This document shows positions 8,812-17,391 of a stretch of DNA of 64,000 nt, piece after piece. Every line of letters starts with the position of its first letter. Positions within the stretch are counted from its first letter, which is position 1. The DNA is taken from the NCBI RefSeq assembly GCF_000091305.1, contig NC_013929.1:1054001-1118000 (forward strand), in the 5' to 3' direction. This DNA is from Streptomyces scabiei 87.22 (GTDB taxonomy: Bacteria; Actinomycetota; Actinomycetes; Streptomycetales; Streptomycetaceae). The notes under the pieces were generated by a model, which saw only the letters and a list, made by a program, of their open reading frames with translations, searched no databases and was not told the DNA's origin. Position numbers and translations under genes: made by a program.

Positions 8812-8932
8812 TCGCGCAGTTCCCCGCGCCCCTAAAACCCCAGGCCCCGCCGGCTTGGAAGACCACGACCTCGCGGGCCTGGAAGGCCAGGGGCGCAGCC
8901 CTTGCTTTCCAGGGGCGCGGGGAACTGCGCGA
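8812..8932. repeat. Long inverted repeat, copy 1 (22-bp arms, in the rhaI-rhaD spacer)
   Basis: Perfect 22-bp arms at 8812-8833 and 8911-8932 contain the core GCGCAGTTCCCCGCGCCCCT and its complement, separated by 77 bases. A second copy with the same core lies at 57114-57210. The core is one I associate with recurrent Streptomyces intergenic repeats; no coding potential is evident. In RNA it would form a strong stem between rhaI and rhaD and could act as a processing, attenuation or termination element. The rest of the 8695-9038 spacer shows only the tandem duplication and a C-rich run before the rhaD ribosome site. Confidence 0.85.
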
Positions 8933-9038
8933 GGAGCCCCGCTCACCCGCACCCGGCAACGCACCCCGACCCCCGAGCTGAACCCCGCACCCCGCACCGC
9001 GTACCCGTACCCCGTCTCACCGTAAGGATTGATCACGC

Positions 9039-11078
9039 ATGGCGACCCATCCCGAAGCCGCAGCCCTGCTCGCCCGGTCCCGTCGGCTCGGTGCCGATCC
9101 CCGGAACACCAACTACGCCGGCGGCAACACCTCCGCCAAGGGGACCGACACCGACCCCGTCACCGGGGGCGAGGTGGAGCTGATGTGGGTGAAGGGGTCC
9201 GGCGGCGACCTCGGCACGCTCACCGGGGAGGGCCTGGCCGTGCTGCGGCTGGACCGGATGCGGGCCCTGGTCGACGTGTACCCGGGGGTGGAGCGCGAGG
9301 ACGAGATGGTCGCCGCGTTCGACTACTGCCTGCACGGCAAGGGCGGCGCCGCGCCGTCCATCGACACCGCCATGCACGGCCTGGTGGACGCCGCCCACGT
9401 CGATCATCTGCACCCCGACTCCGGGATCGCGCTCGCCTGCGCCGCCGACGGGGAGAAGCTGACCGCCGAGTGCTTCGGGGACACCGTGGTGTGGGTGCCG
9501 TGGCGCCGGCCCGGGTTCCAGCTGGGCCTCGACATCGCCGCCGTCAAGGAGGCCAACCCGCAGGCCGTCGGCTGCGTCCTCGGCGGGCACGGCATCACCG
9601 CCTGGGGCGACTCCGCCGAGGAGTGCGAGAAGAACTCGCTGCACATCATCCGGACCGCCGAGCGGTTCCTGGAGGAGAAGGGGAAGGCCGAGCCGTTCGG
9701 ACCCGTCCTGGAGGGCTACGCCGCGCTCGCCGAGGCGGAGCGCCGGGAGCGCGCCGCCGCCCTGGCGCCGCACATCCGGGCCCTCGCCTCCGAGGACAGG
9801 CCGCAGGTCGGCCACTTCACCGACACGGACGTCGTCCTCGACTTCCTGGCGAGCGCCGAGCACCCGCGCCTCGCCGCCCTCGGCACCTCGTGCCCGGACC
9901 ACTTCCTGCGGACGAAGGTCCGCCCGCTCGTCCTGGACCTCCCGCCGACCGGCGGCCTCGACGAGGCGATCGCCCGGCTGAAGGAACTGCACGCCGAGTA
10001 CCGGGACGAGTACGCCGCCTACTACCGGCGGCACGCCGAGCCCGACTCCCCCGCGATGCGCGGCGCCGACCCGGCGATCGTGCTGGTCCCGGGCGTGGGC
10101 ATGTTCAGCTTCGGCAAGGACAAGCAGACCGCGCGGGTGGCCGGCGAGTTCTACGTCAACGCGATCAACGTGATGCGGGGCGCCGAGGCCGTGTCGGCGT
10201 ACGCGCCGATCGAGGAGTCGGAGAAGTTCCGCATCGAGTACTGGGCGCTGGAGGAGGCCAAGCTCCAGCGGATGCCGAAGCCGAAGCCGCTCGCGACCCG
10301 GGTGGCGCTCGTGACGGGTGCGGGCAGCGGGATCGGCAAGGCGATCGCGCACCGGCTGGTCGCCGAGGGCGCCTGTGTCGTCGTCGCCGACCTGAACGCC
10401 GGGAACGCCGCCGCCGTCGCCGAGGAGCTGGGCGGGCCGGACAAGGCCGTCGCCGTGACCGTCGACGTGACGGACGAGGAGCAGATCGGTGCGGCCTTCA
10501 AGGCCGCCGCGCTGGCCTTCGGCGGCGTCGATCTCGTCGTCAACAACGCGGGCATCTCGATCTCCAAGCCGCTGCTGGAGACCTCCGCGAAGGACTGGGA
10601 CCTCCAGCACGACATCATGGCGCGCGGCTCGTTCCTGGTGTCGCGGGAGGCGGCGCGGGTGATGATCGCGCAGGGTCTGGGCGGTGACATCGTCTACATC
10701 GCCTCCAAGAACGCCGTCTTCGCCGGGCCCAACAACATCGCCTACTCCGCCACCAAGGCCGACCAGGCGCACCAGGTGCGGCTGCTCGCCGCCGAGCTGG
10801 GCGAGCACGGCATCCGCGTCAACGGGGTCAACCCCGACGGTGTGGTGCGCGGTTCCGGGATCTTCGCGGCCGGCTGGGGCGCCCAGCGGGCGGCCACCTA
10901 CGGGATCGAGGAGGAGAAGCTGGGCGAGTTCTACGCGCAGCGGACCATCCTCAAGCGCGAGGTGCTCCCCGAGCACGTGGCGAACGCGGTGTTCGCGCTG
11001 ACGGGCGGGGAACTGACGCACACCACCGGTCTGCACGTCCCGGTCGACGCCGGCGTGGCCGCCGCCTTCCTCCGATGA
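9039..11078 (+). CDS. rhaD: Bifunctional rhamnulose-1-phosphate aldolase / short-chain dehydrogenase
   Basis: A 679-residue fusion. Residues from about 20 to 400 form a class II aldolase (AraD-like) domain with the histidine cluster HVDHLHPDSG and the later GGHGITAWG. Residues from about 425 form a Rossmann short-chain dehydrogenase with TGAGSGIGKA, VVNNAGIS and a YSATK active-site motif. The aldolase should split L-rhamnulose-1-phosphate into dihydroxyacetone phosphate and L-lactaldehyde, and the dehydrogenase part is thought to act on the lactaldehyde. This fused architecture is the usual one in rhizobia and actinobacteria. The start has TAAGGA about 9 bases upstream. The stop overlaps the rhaB start as ATGA, so kinase and aldolase are translationally coupled. 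Confidence 0.95.
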   Translation: MATHPEAAALLARSRRLGADPRNTNYAGGNTSAKGTDTDPVTGGEVELMWVKGSGGDLGTLTGEGLAVLRLDRMRALVDVYPGVEREDEMVAAFDYCLHGKGGAAPSIDTAMHGLVDAAHVDHLHPDSGIALACAADGEKLTAECFGDTVVWVPWRRPGFQLGLDIAAVKEANPQAVGCVLGGHGITAWGDSAEECEKNSLHIIRTAERFLEEKGKAEPFGPVLEGYAALAEAERRERAAALAPHIRALASEDRPQVGHFTDTDVVLDFLASAEHPRLAALGTSCPDHFLRTKVRPLVLDLPPTGGLDEAIARLKELHAEYRDEYAAYYRRHAEPDSPAMRGADPAIVLVPGVGMFSFGKDKQTARVAGEFYVNAINVMRGAEAVSAYAPIEESEKFRIEYWALEEAKLQRMPKPKPLATRVALVTGAGSGIGKAIAHRLVAEGACVVVADLNAGNAAAVAEELGGPDKAVAVTVDVTDEEQIGAAFKAAALAFGGVDLVVNNAGISISKPLLETSAKDWDLQHDIMARGSFLVSREAARVMIAQGLGGDIVYIASKNAVFAGPNNIAYSATKADQAHQVRLLAAELGEHGIRVNGVNPDGVVRGSGIFAAGWGAQRAATYGIEEEKLGEFYAQRTILKREVLPEHVANAVFALTGGELTHTTGLHVPVDAGVAAAFLR

Positions 11079-12553
11079 GCGCGCGTGCCAGGGGCAAAGG
11101 TGCGTCGGGCGGGTCCGTGAGGGCGTACGCGGCGGTCGACCTCGGCGCGTCCAGTGGGCGGGTCATGGTCGGCCGCGCGGACCGGGACTCGCTGGAGCTG
11201 GTAGAGGCGCACCGCTTCCCGAACCGGCCGGTGCGCACGCCCGAGGGCCTGCGCTGGGACGTTCTCTCGCTGTACGCGGGGGTCCTGGACGGGCTGCGGG
11301 CGGCCGGGCAGGTCGACTCCGTCGGCATCGACAGCTGGGCCGTCGACTACGGGCTGCTGGACGCGGACGGCGCGCTGCTGGGCAACCCGGTGCACTACCG
11401 GGACGGCCGGACCGAGGGTGTCGCGGAGAAGGTGTGGGCCACCGTGCCCGCCGCCGAGCTGTATGCGGCGACCGGGCTGCAGTACGCCCCCTTCAACACG
11501 CTCTACCAGCTGGTGGCCGCCCGGTCGTCGGCCCAGTTCGCGCAGGCCGGGCGGTTGCTGCTCATCCCCGATCTGCTGGCGTACTGGCTGACGGGCGAGC
11601 AGGGCACCGAGCTGACCAACGCCTCGACGACACAGTTGATCGACCCCCGGGCCGGTGACTGGTCACGGGAGGTCGCGGACCGGCTGGACATCGACCTCGG
11701 CCTGTTCGCGCCGCTGCGGCGGCCCGGCGACCCGGCGGGCCTGCTGCGCCCCGAGGTACTGGAGGCGACGGGGCTCTCCGGCCCCGTCCCGGTGACCACG
11801 GTCGGGTCGCACGACACCGCCTCGGCGGTGGCGGCCGTGCCGGCGACCGGGGAACGGTTCGCGTACATCTGCACCGGCACCTGGTCGCTGGCCGGTCTGG
11901 AGCTGGAGGCCCCGGTGCTGACGGAGGCGAGCCGGTCGGCCAACTTCACCAACGAGCTGGGGCTCGACGGCACGGTCCGCTACCTGCGGAACATCATGGG
12001 GCTGTGGCTGCTCCAGGAGTGCGTACGGGAGTGGGGCGACCCCGACCTCGGCGAACTGCTGCGGGGGGCCGCGACCGTGCCGGCGCTGCGGTCGGTGGTG
12101 GACGCCGGCGACTCGGCGTTCCTCGCGCCGGGCGGGATGTCCGGCCGGATCGCCGAGGCGTGCCGGGCCTCGGGACAGCCCGTTCCGGGGACGCCAGCCG
12201 AGATCACCCGCTGCATCCTCGACTCCCTCGCCCTGGCCCACCGGCGGGCCGTGGCCGAGGCGCAGGCGCTGGCCGACCACCCCGTGGACGTCGTCCACAT
12301 CGTCGGCGGCGGCACCCGCAACGCGCTGCTGTGCCAGCTCACCGCCGACGCCTGCGGGCTCCCGGTGGTGGCGGGACCGGCGGAGGCGGCGGCCCTGGGC
12401 AACGTCCTGGTGCAGGCCCGCACCCACGGCCTGGTGGGCGACCGGGCCTCGATGCGGCAACTCCTCGCCCGGACCCAGCCGTTGGTGCGGTACACACCGC
12501 AGGGCGACCCGGCGGCCTGGCGCACGGCGGAGGCCCGGCTCACCGCACGGTGA
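11075..12553 (+). CDS. rhaB: Rhamnulokinase
   Basis: A 492-residue FGGY-family sugar kinase. The N-terminal domain begins AYAAVDLGASSGRVMVG, the phosphate-binding turn of rhamnulokinases. The substrate-facing motif VGIDSWAVDYGLLD and the ATPase-fold elements TVGSHDTASAV and HIVGGGTRNALLCQLTA are all present. It phosphorylates L-rhamnulose to L-rhamnulose-1-phosphate, the substrate of the upstream aldolase. Its start overlaps rhaD by four bases. About 20 residues precede the first conserved strand, so an internal start such as GTG (SVRAY) is possible. It ends the rhamnose catabolic operon; lutA starts 98 bp downstream. Confidence 0.95.
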   Translation: MSARARGKGASGGSVRAYAAVDLGASSGRVMVGRADRDSLELVEAHRFPNRPVRTPEGLRWDVLSLYAGVLDGLRAAGQVDSVGIDSWAVDYGLLDADGALLGNPVHYRDGRTEGVAEKVWATVPAAELYAATGLQYAPFNTLYQLVAARSSAQFAQAGRLLLIPDLLAYWLTGEQGTELTNASTTQLIDPRAGDWSREVADRLDIDLGLFAPLRRPGDPAGLLRPEVLEATGLSGPVPVTTVGSHDTASAVAAVPATGERFAYICTGTWSLAGLELEAPVLTEASRSANFTNELGLDGTVRYLRNIMGLWLLQECVREWGDPDLGELLRGAATVPALRSVVDAGDSAFLAPGGMSGRIAEACRASGQPVPGTPAEITRCILDSLALAHRRAVAEAQALADHPVDVVHIVGGGTRNALLCQLTADACGLPVVAGPAEAAALGNVLVQARTHGLVGDRASMRQLLARTQPLVRYTPQGDPAAWRTAEARLTAR

Positions 12554-12651
12554 GCGGGGCTCCCGCCGATCGGTACGGGGGTGCCTCTCGCCCTCCGCGC
12601 AGTCGCGTCGTACCCTGCACTCATCCGATGACCGACTCTTGAGGAGCCGCG

Positions 12652-13407
12652 ATGCGTGTCGCTCTGTTCCTGACCTGTGTCAACGACACGCTCTATCCGG
12701 ATACCGGCCGCGCCGTGGTGAAACTGCTGACCAGGCTGGGGGTTGACGTCGACTTCCCGGTGGGTCAGACCTGCTGCGGGCAGGCGCACTACAACACCGG
12801 ATACCGTCACGAGGCAGAGCCGCTGGCCCGGAAGTTCTCCGATGTATTCCGTGACTACGAGGCGATCGTGACGCCGTCCGGTTCCTGCGGGGCGATGGTG
12901 CGGGAGCTGTATCCGCGGATGGGTGAGCGGGCGCGGGCGGAGGGGCGGGGGGACACCCTGGCGCGGACGCTGGCGCCGGTCGTGCCGAAGACGTACGAGC
13001 TGACCGAGTTCCTGGTGGACGTGCTGGGTGTGACCGACGTCGGCGCGTACTACCCGCACAAGGTGACGTACCACCCGACCTGTCACGGGCTGCGGAGCCT
13101 CGGGCTGGGCGAACGGCCGCGGAAGCTGCTCGCGGCCGTGAAGGGGCTGGAGCTGCTGGAGCTGCCGGGCGCCGAGGAGTGCTGCGGCTTCGGCGGCACC
13201 TTCGCCATGAAGAACTCCGATGTCTCGGCGGCCATGGGCGCGGACAAGGTGCGAAGCGCCGAGTCGACGGGCGCCGAGGTGCTGTGCGCGGCCGACAACT
13301 CGTGTCTCATGCACCTCGGCGGCACGATGACCCGGCTGCGCACGGCCGTCCGGCCCGTGCACATCGCGGAGATCCTGGCGAGCACGGAAGAGGAGCCCCT
13401 CGCATGA
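12652..13407 (+). CDS. lutA: Lactate utilization protein A, (Fe-S)-binding subunit
   Basis: A 251-residue protein with two cysteine-rich CCG domains (VGQTCCGQAHYNTGY and EECCGFGGTFA, plus isolated cysteines in SGSCGAM and PTCHGL). These domains are typical of LutA/YkgE and heterodisulfide-reductase-type iron-sulfur proteins. LutABC is known in Bacillus to oxidise L-lactate to pyruvate. GAGGAG precedes the ATG at 12652, and the stop overlaps lutB as ATGA. The position directly after the rhamnose operon is metabolically sensible because L-lactaldehyde from rhamnose becomes lactate. A possible minus-10 element (TACCCT) lies in the 98-bp spacer, so the lut genes may also have their own promoter. 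Confidence 0.93.
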   Translation: MRVALFLTCVNDTLYPDTGRAVVKLLTRLGVDVDFPVGQTCCGQAHYNTGYRHEAEPLARKFSDVFRDYEAIVTPSGSCGAMVRELYPRMGERARAEGRGDTLARTLAPVVPKTYELTEFLVDVLGVTDVGAYYPHKVTYHPTCHGLRSLGLGERPRKLLAAVKGLELLELPGAEECCGFGGTFAMKNSDVSAAMGADKVRSAESTGAEVLCAADNSCLMHLGGTMTRLRTAVRPVHIAEILASTEEEPLA

Positions 13408-14891
13408 GCGGGACGTATCTCGGCATGCCGGCCTTCCCGAAGGCCGCGCACGAAGCCGTCCACGACACGACGCTGCGCGGCAATCTGCGCCACGCCACGC
13501 ACACCATCCGCGCCAAGCGCGCCGCCGCGGTCGCGGAGGTCTCCGACTGGGCCGCGCTGCGCGAGGCCGGAAAGCAGATCAAGGACCACACCCTCCGTCA
13601 TCTCGACCGTTATCTGGTGCAGTTGGAGGAGTCGGTCACGGCGGCGGGCGGCACGGTCCACTGGGCCGCCGACGCGGACGAGGCCAACCGGATCGTCACG
13701 TACCTCGTGAAGGCGACCGGGGAGAGCGAGGTCGTCAAGGTCAAGTCGATGGCCACCCAGGAGATCGGGCTGAACGAGGCGCTGGAGGCCGAGGGGATCC
13801 GCGCCTACGAGACCGATCTCGCCGAACTCATCGTCCAGCTGGGCAAGGACCGGCCCTCGCACATCCTCGTCCCCGCGATCCACCGCAACCGGGGCGAGAT
13901 CCGGGACATCTTCGCGCGCGAGATGGCCGAGTGGGGCCGTCCGGCCCCCGAGGGCCTCACCGACACGCCCGCCGAGCTGGCGGAGGCCGCGCGGCTGCAT
14001 CTGCGGGAGAAGTTCCTGCGCGCCAAGGTCGGCATCTCCGGCGCCAACTTCATGGTCGCCGAGACCGGCACGATGGTGGTCGTGGAGTCGGAGGGCAACG
14101 GCCGGATGTGCCTCACCCTCCCCGAGACCCTGATCTCGGTCGTCGGCATCGAGAAGATCGTCCCCACCTGGCAGGACCTGGAGGTGTTCCTGCAGACCCT
14201 CCCCCGCTCCTCGACGGCCGAGCGGATGAACCCGTACACCTCCACCTGGACGGGCACGTCGGACGCCGGGACGGCCGACGGGCCGCAGACCTTCCACCTC
14301 GTCCTCATCGACAACGGCCGCACGGACACGCTCGCCGACGAGGTCGGCCGCCAGGCCCTGCGCTGCATCCGCTGCTCGGCCTGTCTCAACGTCTGCCCGG
14401 TGTACGAGCGGGCCGGCGGGCACGCGTACGGCTCGGTCTACCCGGGCCCGATCGGCGCCATCCTCAGCCCGCAGCTGCGGGGCACGCGCAGCGAGGTCGA
14501 CGCCTCCCTGCCGTACGCCTCCTCGCTGTGCGGCGCCTGCTACGAGGTGTGCCCGGTCGCCATCGACATCCCCGAGGTGCTGGTGCATCTGCGGGAGCGG
14601 GTCGCGCAGGGCGGCATCGTGACGGAACGGGGCACGAAGGTCGTGCTCAAGCCCGCCAAGGGGCACGCCGCCGAGCGGGCGGCGATGCGGGCGGCGCGCT
14701 GGGCGTTCGGCCACCCCGGGGCGCTGCGGGCCGGGCAGCGGATCGCCTCGCGCACGCGCCGGTTCCATCCCCGGACGCTGCCGGGCCCCGGCAGGGCGTG
14801 GAGTGCCAGTCGCGACCTCCCGGCGCTGCCCGCCGAGCCGTTCCGGGACTGGTGGCAGCGGACGAACGGCGGAAAGGACACGGGCAAGTGA
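13404..14891 (+). CDS. lutB: Lactate utilization protein B, iron-sulfur subunit
   Basis: A 495-residue protein of the LutB/YkgF family. The N-terminal LUD domain contains the conserved GISGANFMVAETGTMVV and GNGRMCLTLPET segments. It is followed by two [4Fe-4S] binding motifs, CIRCSACLNVCPVY and CGACYEVCPVAID, which probably pass electrons towards the membrane chain. The ATG at 13404 overlaps the lutA stop. Upstream in-frame extension runs through lutA and is not real. The C-terminal 100 residues after the second cluster motif are Arg/Pro-rich and less conserved, as usual for this subunit. The stop overlaps the lutC start (GTGA). Confidence 0.94.
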   Translation: MSGTYLGMPAFPKAAHEAVHDTTLRGNLRHATHTIRAKRAAAVAEVSDWAALREAGKQIKDHTLRHLDRYLVQLEESVTAAGGTVHWAADADEANRIVTYLVKATGESEVVKVKSMATQEIGLNEALEAEGIRAYETDLAELIVQLGKDRPSHILVPAIHRNRGEIRDIFAREMAEWGRPAPEGLTDTPAELAEAARLHLREKFLRAKVGISGANFMVAETGTMVVVESEGNGRMCLTLPETLISVVGIEKIVPTWQDLEVFLQTLPRSSTAERMNPYTSTWTGTSDAGTADGPQTFHLVLIDNGRTDTLADEVGRQALRCIRCSACLNVCPVYERAGGHAYGSVYPGPIGAILSPQLRGTRSEVDASLPYASSLCGACYEVCPVAIDIPEVLVHLRERVAQGGIVTERGTKVVLKPAKGHAAERAAMRAARWAFGHPGALRAGQRIASRTRRFHPRTLPGPGRAWSASRDLPALPAEPFRDWWQRTNGGKDTGK

Positions 14892-15553
14892 GCAGCAGGG
14901 ACCTGATCCTGGGCCGGGTGCGACGCGCGCTCGCGGACGTACGCCGTGATGACACTCCGTACGAGCATGCCTTCCGGCGGAGCTATCTCCGTGAGCACGG
15001 CGGGCTGAGCCCCGACGGGACGGTGGAGTTGCTGGCGGAGAACCTGGCGGACTACCGGGCGCTCGTGCACCGCACGGACGCGGACGGGCTCGCGGAGACG
15101 ATCGCCGGGCTGTTGCGCGCGCGCGGCTCGAAGACGGTGCTGGTGCCGTCGGGGCTGCGCGAGGACTGGCTGTCGGCGACGGATCTGACGCGGGTGCCGG
15201 ACCGGGGCGAGAGCACCGCGCACGAGCTGGACCGGGTCGACAGTGTCGTCACGGCCTGCGCCCTCGCGATCGCCGAGACCGGCACGATCGTGCTGGACGG
15301 CTCCCCCGATCAGGGCCGCCGCCGGATCACGCTCGTGCCCGACCACCACGTCTGTGTCGTCCACGTACCGGATCAGGTCGTGTCGTCGGTGCCGCAGGCG
15401 CTCGAACTCCTGGATCCGGTCCGCCCGTTGACGTGGATCTCCGGCCCGTCCGCGACCAGCGACATCGAGCTGGACCGGGTGGAGGGCGTGCACGGTCCGC
15501 GCACCCTGGAGGTCGTGCTGGTGAGCGGGGGCGGCGGCCGGGGCCCGGAGTGA
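14888..15553 (+). CDS. lutC: Lactate utilization protein C
   Basis: A 221-residue LUD-domain protein with the conserved core ACALAIAETGTIVLDGSPDQG, and HHVCVVHVPDQVV and WISGPSATSDIELDRVEGVHG near the C-terminus, as in LutC/YkgG. It completes the LutABC lactate-oxidising complex. The start is GTG at 14888, overlapping the lutB stop codon. No separate promoter is visible for it. The downstream gene starts 112 bp later and belongs to an unrelated family, so lutC probably ends the operon. Confidence 0.93.
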   Translation: MSSRDLILGRVRRALADVRRDDTPYEHAFRRSYLREHGGLSPDGTVELLAENLADYRALVHRTDADGLAETIAGLLRARGSKTVLVPSGLREDWLSATDLTRVPDRGESTAHELDRVDSVVTACALAIAETGTIVLDGSPDQGRRRITLVPDHHVCVVHVPDQVVSSVPQALELLDPVRPLTWISGPSATSDIELDRVEGVHGPRTLEVVLVSGGGGRGPE

Positions 15554-15665
15554 GGCAGGCCGGATCTCGACGGTGGGCGGCCGTTCCGGGGGCTGTCCAC
15601 CGGTCACGTACGTGGTGATCTTGCTAGGTTGGCGGCGGCCGAAGACGCCAACACGGGGAGCATCC

Positions 15666-16460
15666 ATGCCACTTGACCGTCCGGTGATCAACAGCGGGGT
15701 GCCGCACTCGGCCCGGATCTGGAACTACTGGCTCGGCGGCAAGGACTGCTACGAGATCGACCGGCGGGTCGGTGACGAGATCCGCGGGCTGAACCCGCAG
15801 ATCGTCGACATCGCCCGCGCCCAGCGGGCCTTCCTGCGCCGAGCGGTCACCCATCTGACCGAGGAGGCCGGTTTACGCCAGTTCCTCGACATCGGCACCG
15901 GGCTGCCCACCGCGGACAACACCCACGAGGTCGCCCAGCGGGCGGCCCCGGACGCGCGGATCGTCTACGTCGACCACGACCCGACGGTCCTCGTCCACGC
16001 CCACGCGCTGCTCACCAGCACCCCCGAGGGCGCGACCGCCTTCGTCGGCGCCGACCTGCGCGACCCGGACGTCATTCTGGACCGCGCCGCCGGCACCCTG
16101 GACCTCACCCGCCCGGTGGGTCTGGTGCTGCTCGGGATCACGGCGCACCTGCCCGACGAGAGCGCCCACGGCATCGTCGCCGGGCTGCTGGACGCGCTGG
16201 CCCCGGGCAGCCATCTGGTGCTCGGCGACAGCACGGAGGTGTACCGGCCGGAGGCGATGCGCGCGATGGTCGCGCACTGGAACAAGACGAGCGACAACCC
16301 GCGCGTCAACCGCTCCCCCGCTCAGCTCGCCCGCTTCTTCGACGGCCTGGAGCCGCTGGCGCCCGGTCTCGTGTCCGTGGCCCGCTGGCGGGCCGAGCCG
16401 GGCGGCGCCGACGAGCCGCCGGAGGTCGACTGTTTCGGCGGCGTCGCCCGCAAGCCCTGA
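15666..16460 (+). CDS. DUF574-type SAM-dependent methyltransferase
   Basis: A 264-residue Rossmann methyltransferase of the DUF574 (Methyltransf_19) family, which is greatly expanded in Streptomyces. The family N-terminus NSGVPHSARIWNYWLGGKDCYEIDR is recognisable in outline, followed by the SAM-binding segment FLDIGTGLPTADNTHEVAQ and the acidic strand IVYVDHDP. Substrates of this family are mostly unknown; members often sit beside stand-alone regulatory or secondary-metabolism genes. The start at 15666 has GGGGAG a few bases upstream; the longer frame from 15573 has no ribosome site. It converges on the UdgX-like gene, with 31 bp between the stops. A TAGGTT hexamer near 15630 may be its minus-10 element. 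Confidence 0.88.
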   Translation: MPLDRPVINSGVPHSARIWNYWLGGKDCYEIDRRVGDEIRGLNPQIVDIARAQRAFLRRAVTHLTEEAGLRQFLDIGTGLPTADNTHEVAQRAAPDARIVYVDHDPTVLVHAHALLTSTPEGATAFVGADLRDPDVILDRAAGTLDLTRPVGLVLLGITAHLPDESAHGIVAGLLDALAPGSHLVLGDSTEVYRPEAMRAMVAHWNKTSDNPRVNRSPAQLARFFDGLEPLAPGLVSVARWRAEPGGADEPPEVDCFGGVARKP

Positions 16461-16491
16461 GAGCCGGGGTACGGCGATGAGAACACGAGGG

Positions 16492-17175
16492 CTACGGCCC
16501 GCTCCCGGCCAGGACCCCCGCGGCCACCTCCAGATCCGCCACCAGCCCCGCGTACGCGCCCTCGCGGTCGTCGGCGCGCAGGACGGCGGAAGGGTGGAGC
16601 GTGGCCACGACGCGCGGCCCGGCCTCTGTTCCCTCCGAGGGCAGGGACAGCAGCGCGCCACGGTCCCTGGTGACCCGGAAGGAGGGGCCGAGCAGCGCGC
16701 GGCCCGCCGTCGCGCCGAGGACGACCACGACCTCGGGCCGCACCAGCCGCAGTTCGGCGAGCAGCCAGGGGCGGCAGGCGGCGACCTCGCGCAGGTCGGG
16801 GGCCTGGTGGATACGGCGTCTGCCGCCGCCCGGCGGCCGGGTGGACTTGAAGTGCTTGACCGCGTTGGTCACATAGGCCGTGTCCATGTCGATCCCGGCC
16901 TCCTCCAGCGCCCGGCGCAGCAGCCGCCCGGCGGGGCCGACGAAGGGCTCGCCCTGCCGGTCCTCCCGGTCCCCCGGCTGCTCGCCGACGAGGAGGAGCC
17001 GTGCGGCGGCGTCTCCCTTGCCGAAGACCGTCTGCGTGGCGTGCTCCCACAGCGGACAGCCCCGGCAGTCGGCCGCGGCCCGGCGGTGGGCGGGCAGACC
17101 GCCGCGGCCCGGGAGGTACGGCCCGGCGTCGTGGGCCGGCCCGGCGGTCCGCTCGTGCCGCGCCCGGGTGCTCAT
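16492..17175 (-). CDS. udgX: UdgX-type uracil-DNA glycosylase / uracil-DNA cross-linking protein
   Basis: A 227-residue member of the UDG superfamily with an iron-sulfur cluster. Family-4-like motif GEQPGDRED is at residues 64-72 and HPSAVLR near 194-200. Cys37, Cys40 and Cys134 are likely cluster ligands. The diagnostic feature is RRRIH (residues 119-123) in an inserted loop. In Mycobacterium smegmatis UdgX the equivalent KRRIH loop supplies a histidine that stays covalently attached to the abasic sugar after uracil removal. His123 is the corresponding residue here. The protein would therefore be expected to mark or block uracil sites in DNA rather than turn over. A GGAGG about 9 bases upstream supports the start at 17175. 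It diverges from furA by 216 bp. Confidence 0.85.
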   Translation of the reverse strand: MSTRARHERTAGPAHDAGPYLPGRGGLPAHRRAAADCRGCPLWEHATQTVFGKGDAAARLLLVGEQPGDREDRQGEPFVGPAGRLLRRALEEAGIDMDTAYVTNAVKHFKSTRPPGGGRRRIHQAPDLREVAACRPWLLAELRLVRPEVVVVLGATAGRALLGPSFRVTRDRGALLSLPSEGTEAGPRVVATLHPSAVLRADDREGAYAGLVADLEVAAGVLAGSGP

Positions 17176-17329
17176 CCTCAGCCGCCTCCTTCGCAGGGAC
17201 GGGAGTCGCCGCTCGTCCCCGGGTACCCCGGCGCGCCCGGAACACCGGGGACGCGCCCGCGAGGTTCCGCCGTCCCGCTCACCTGCGACCGACGTGCGCG
17301 GTGGTCACGGACGGTGGCCGAAACGGCAC

Positions 17330-17365
17330 ACCCAAACTTGGGTGGTTCGTTTTCTTGAACTGTTC
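17330..17365. promoter_or_regulatory. Candidate FurA operator region upstream of furA-katG
   Basis: Two small palindromes lie here: ACCCAAACTTGGGT (17330-17343, perfect 6-bp arms around AC) and GAACTGTTC (17357-17365). They are AT-richer than the surroundings and end 26 bases before the furA ATG. Streptomyces FurA proteins are known to autoregulate furA-katG from a site at this position. Which palindrome is the operator cannot be told by eye. Confidence 0.45.
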
Positions 17366-17391
17366 GTGTTTAGGGAGGTAGGTTGGTCGGC

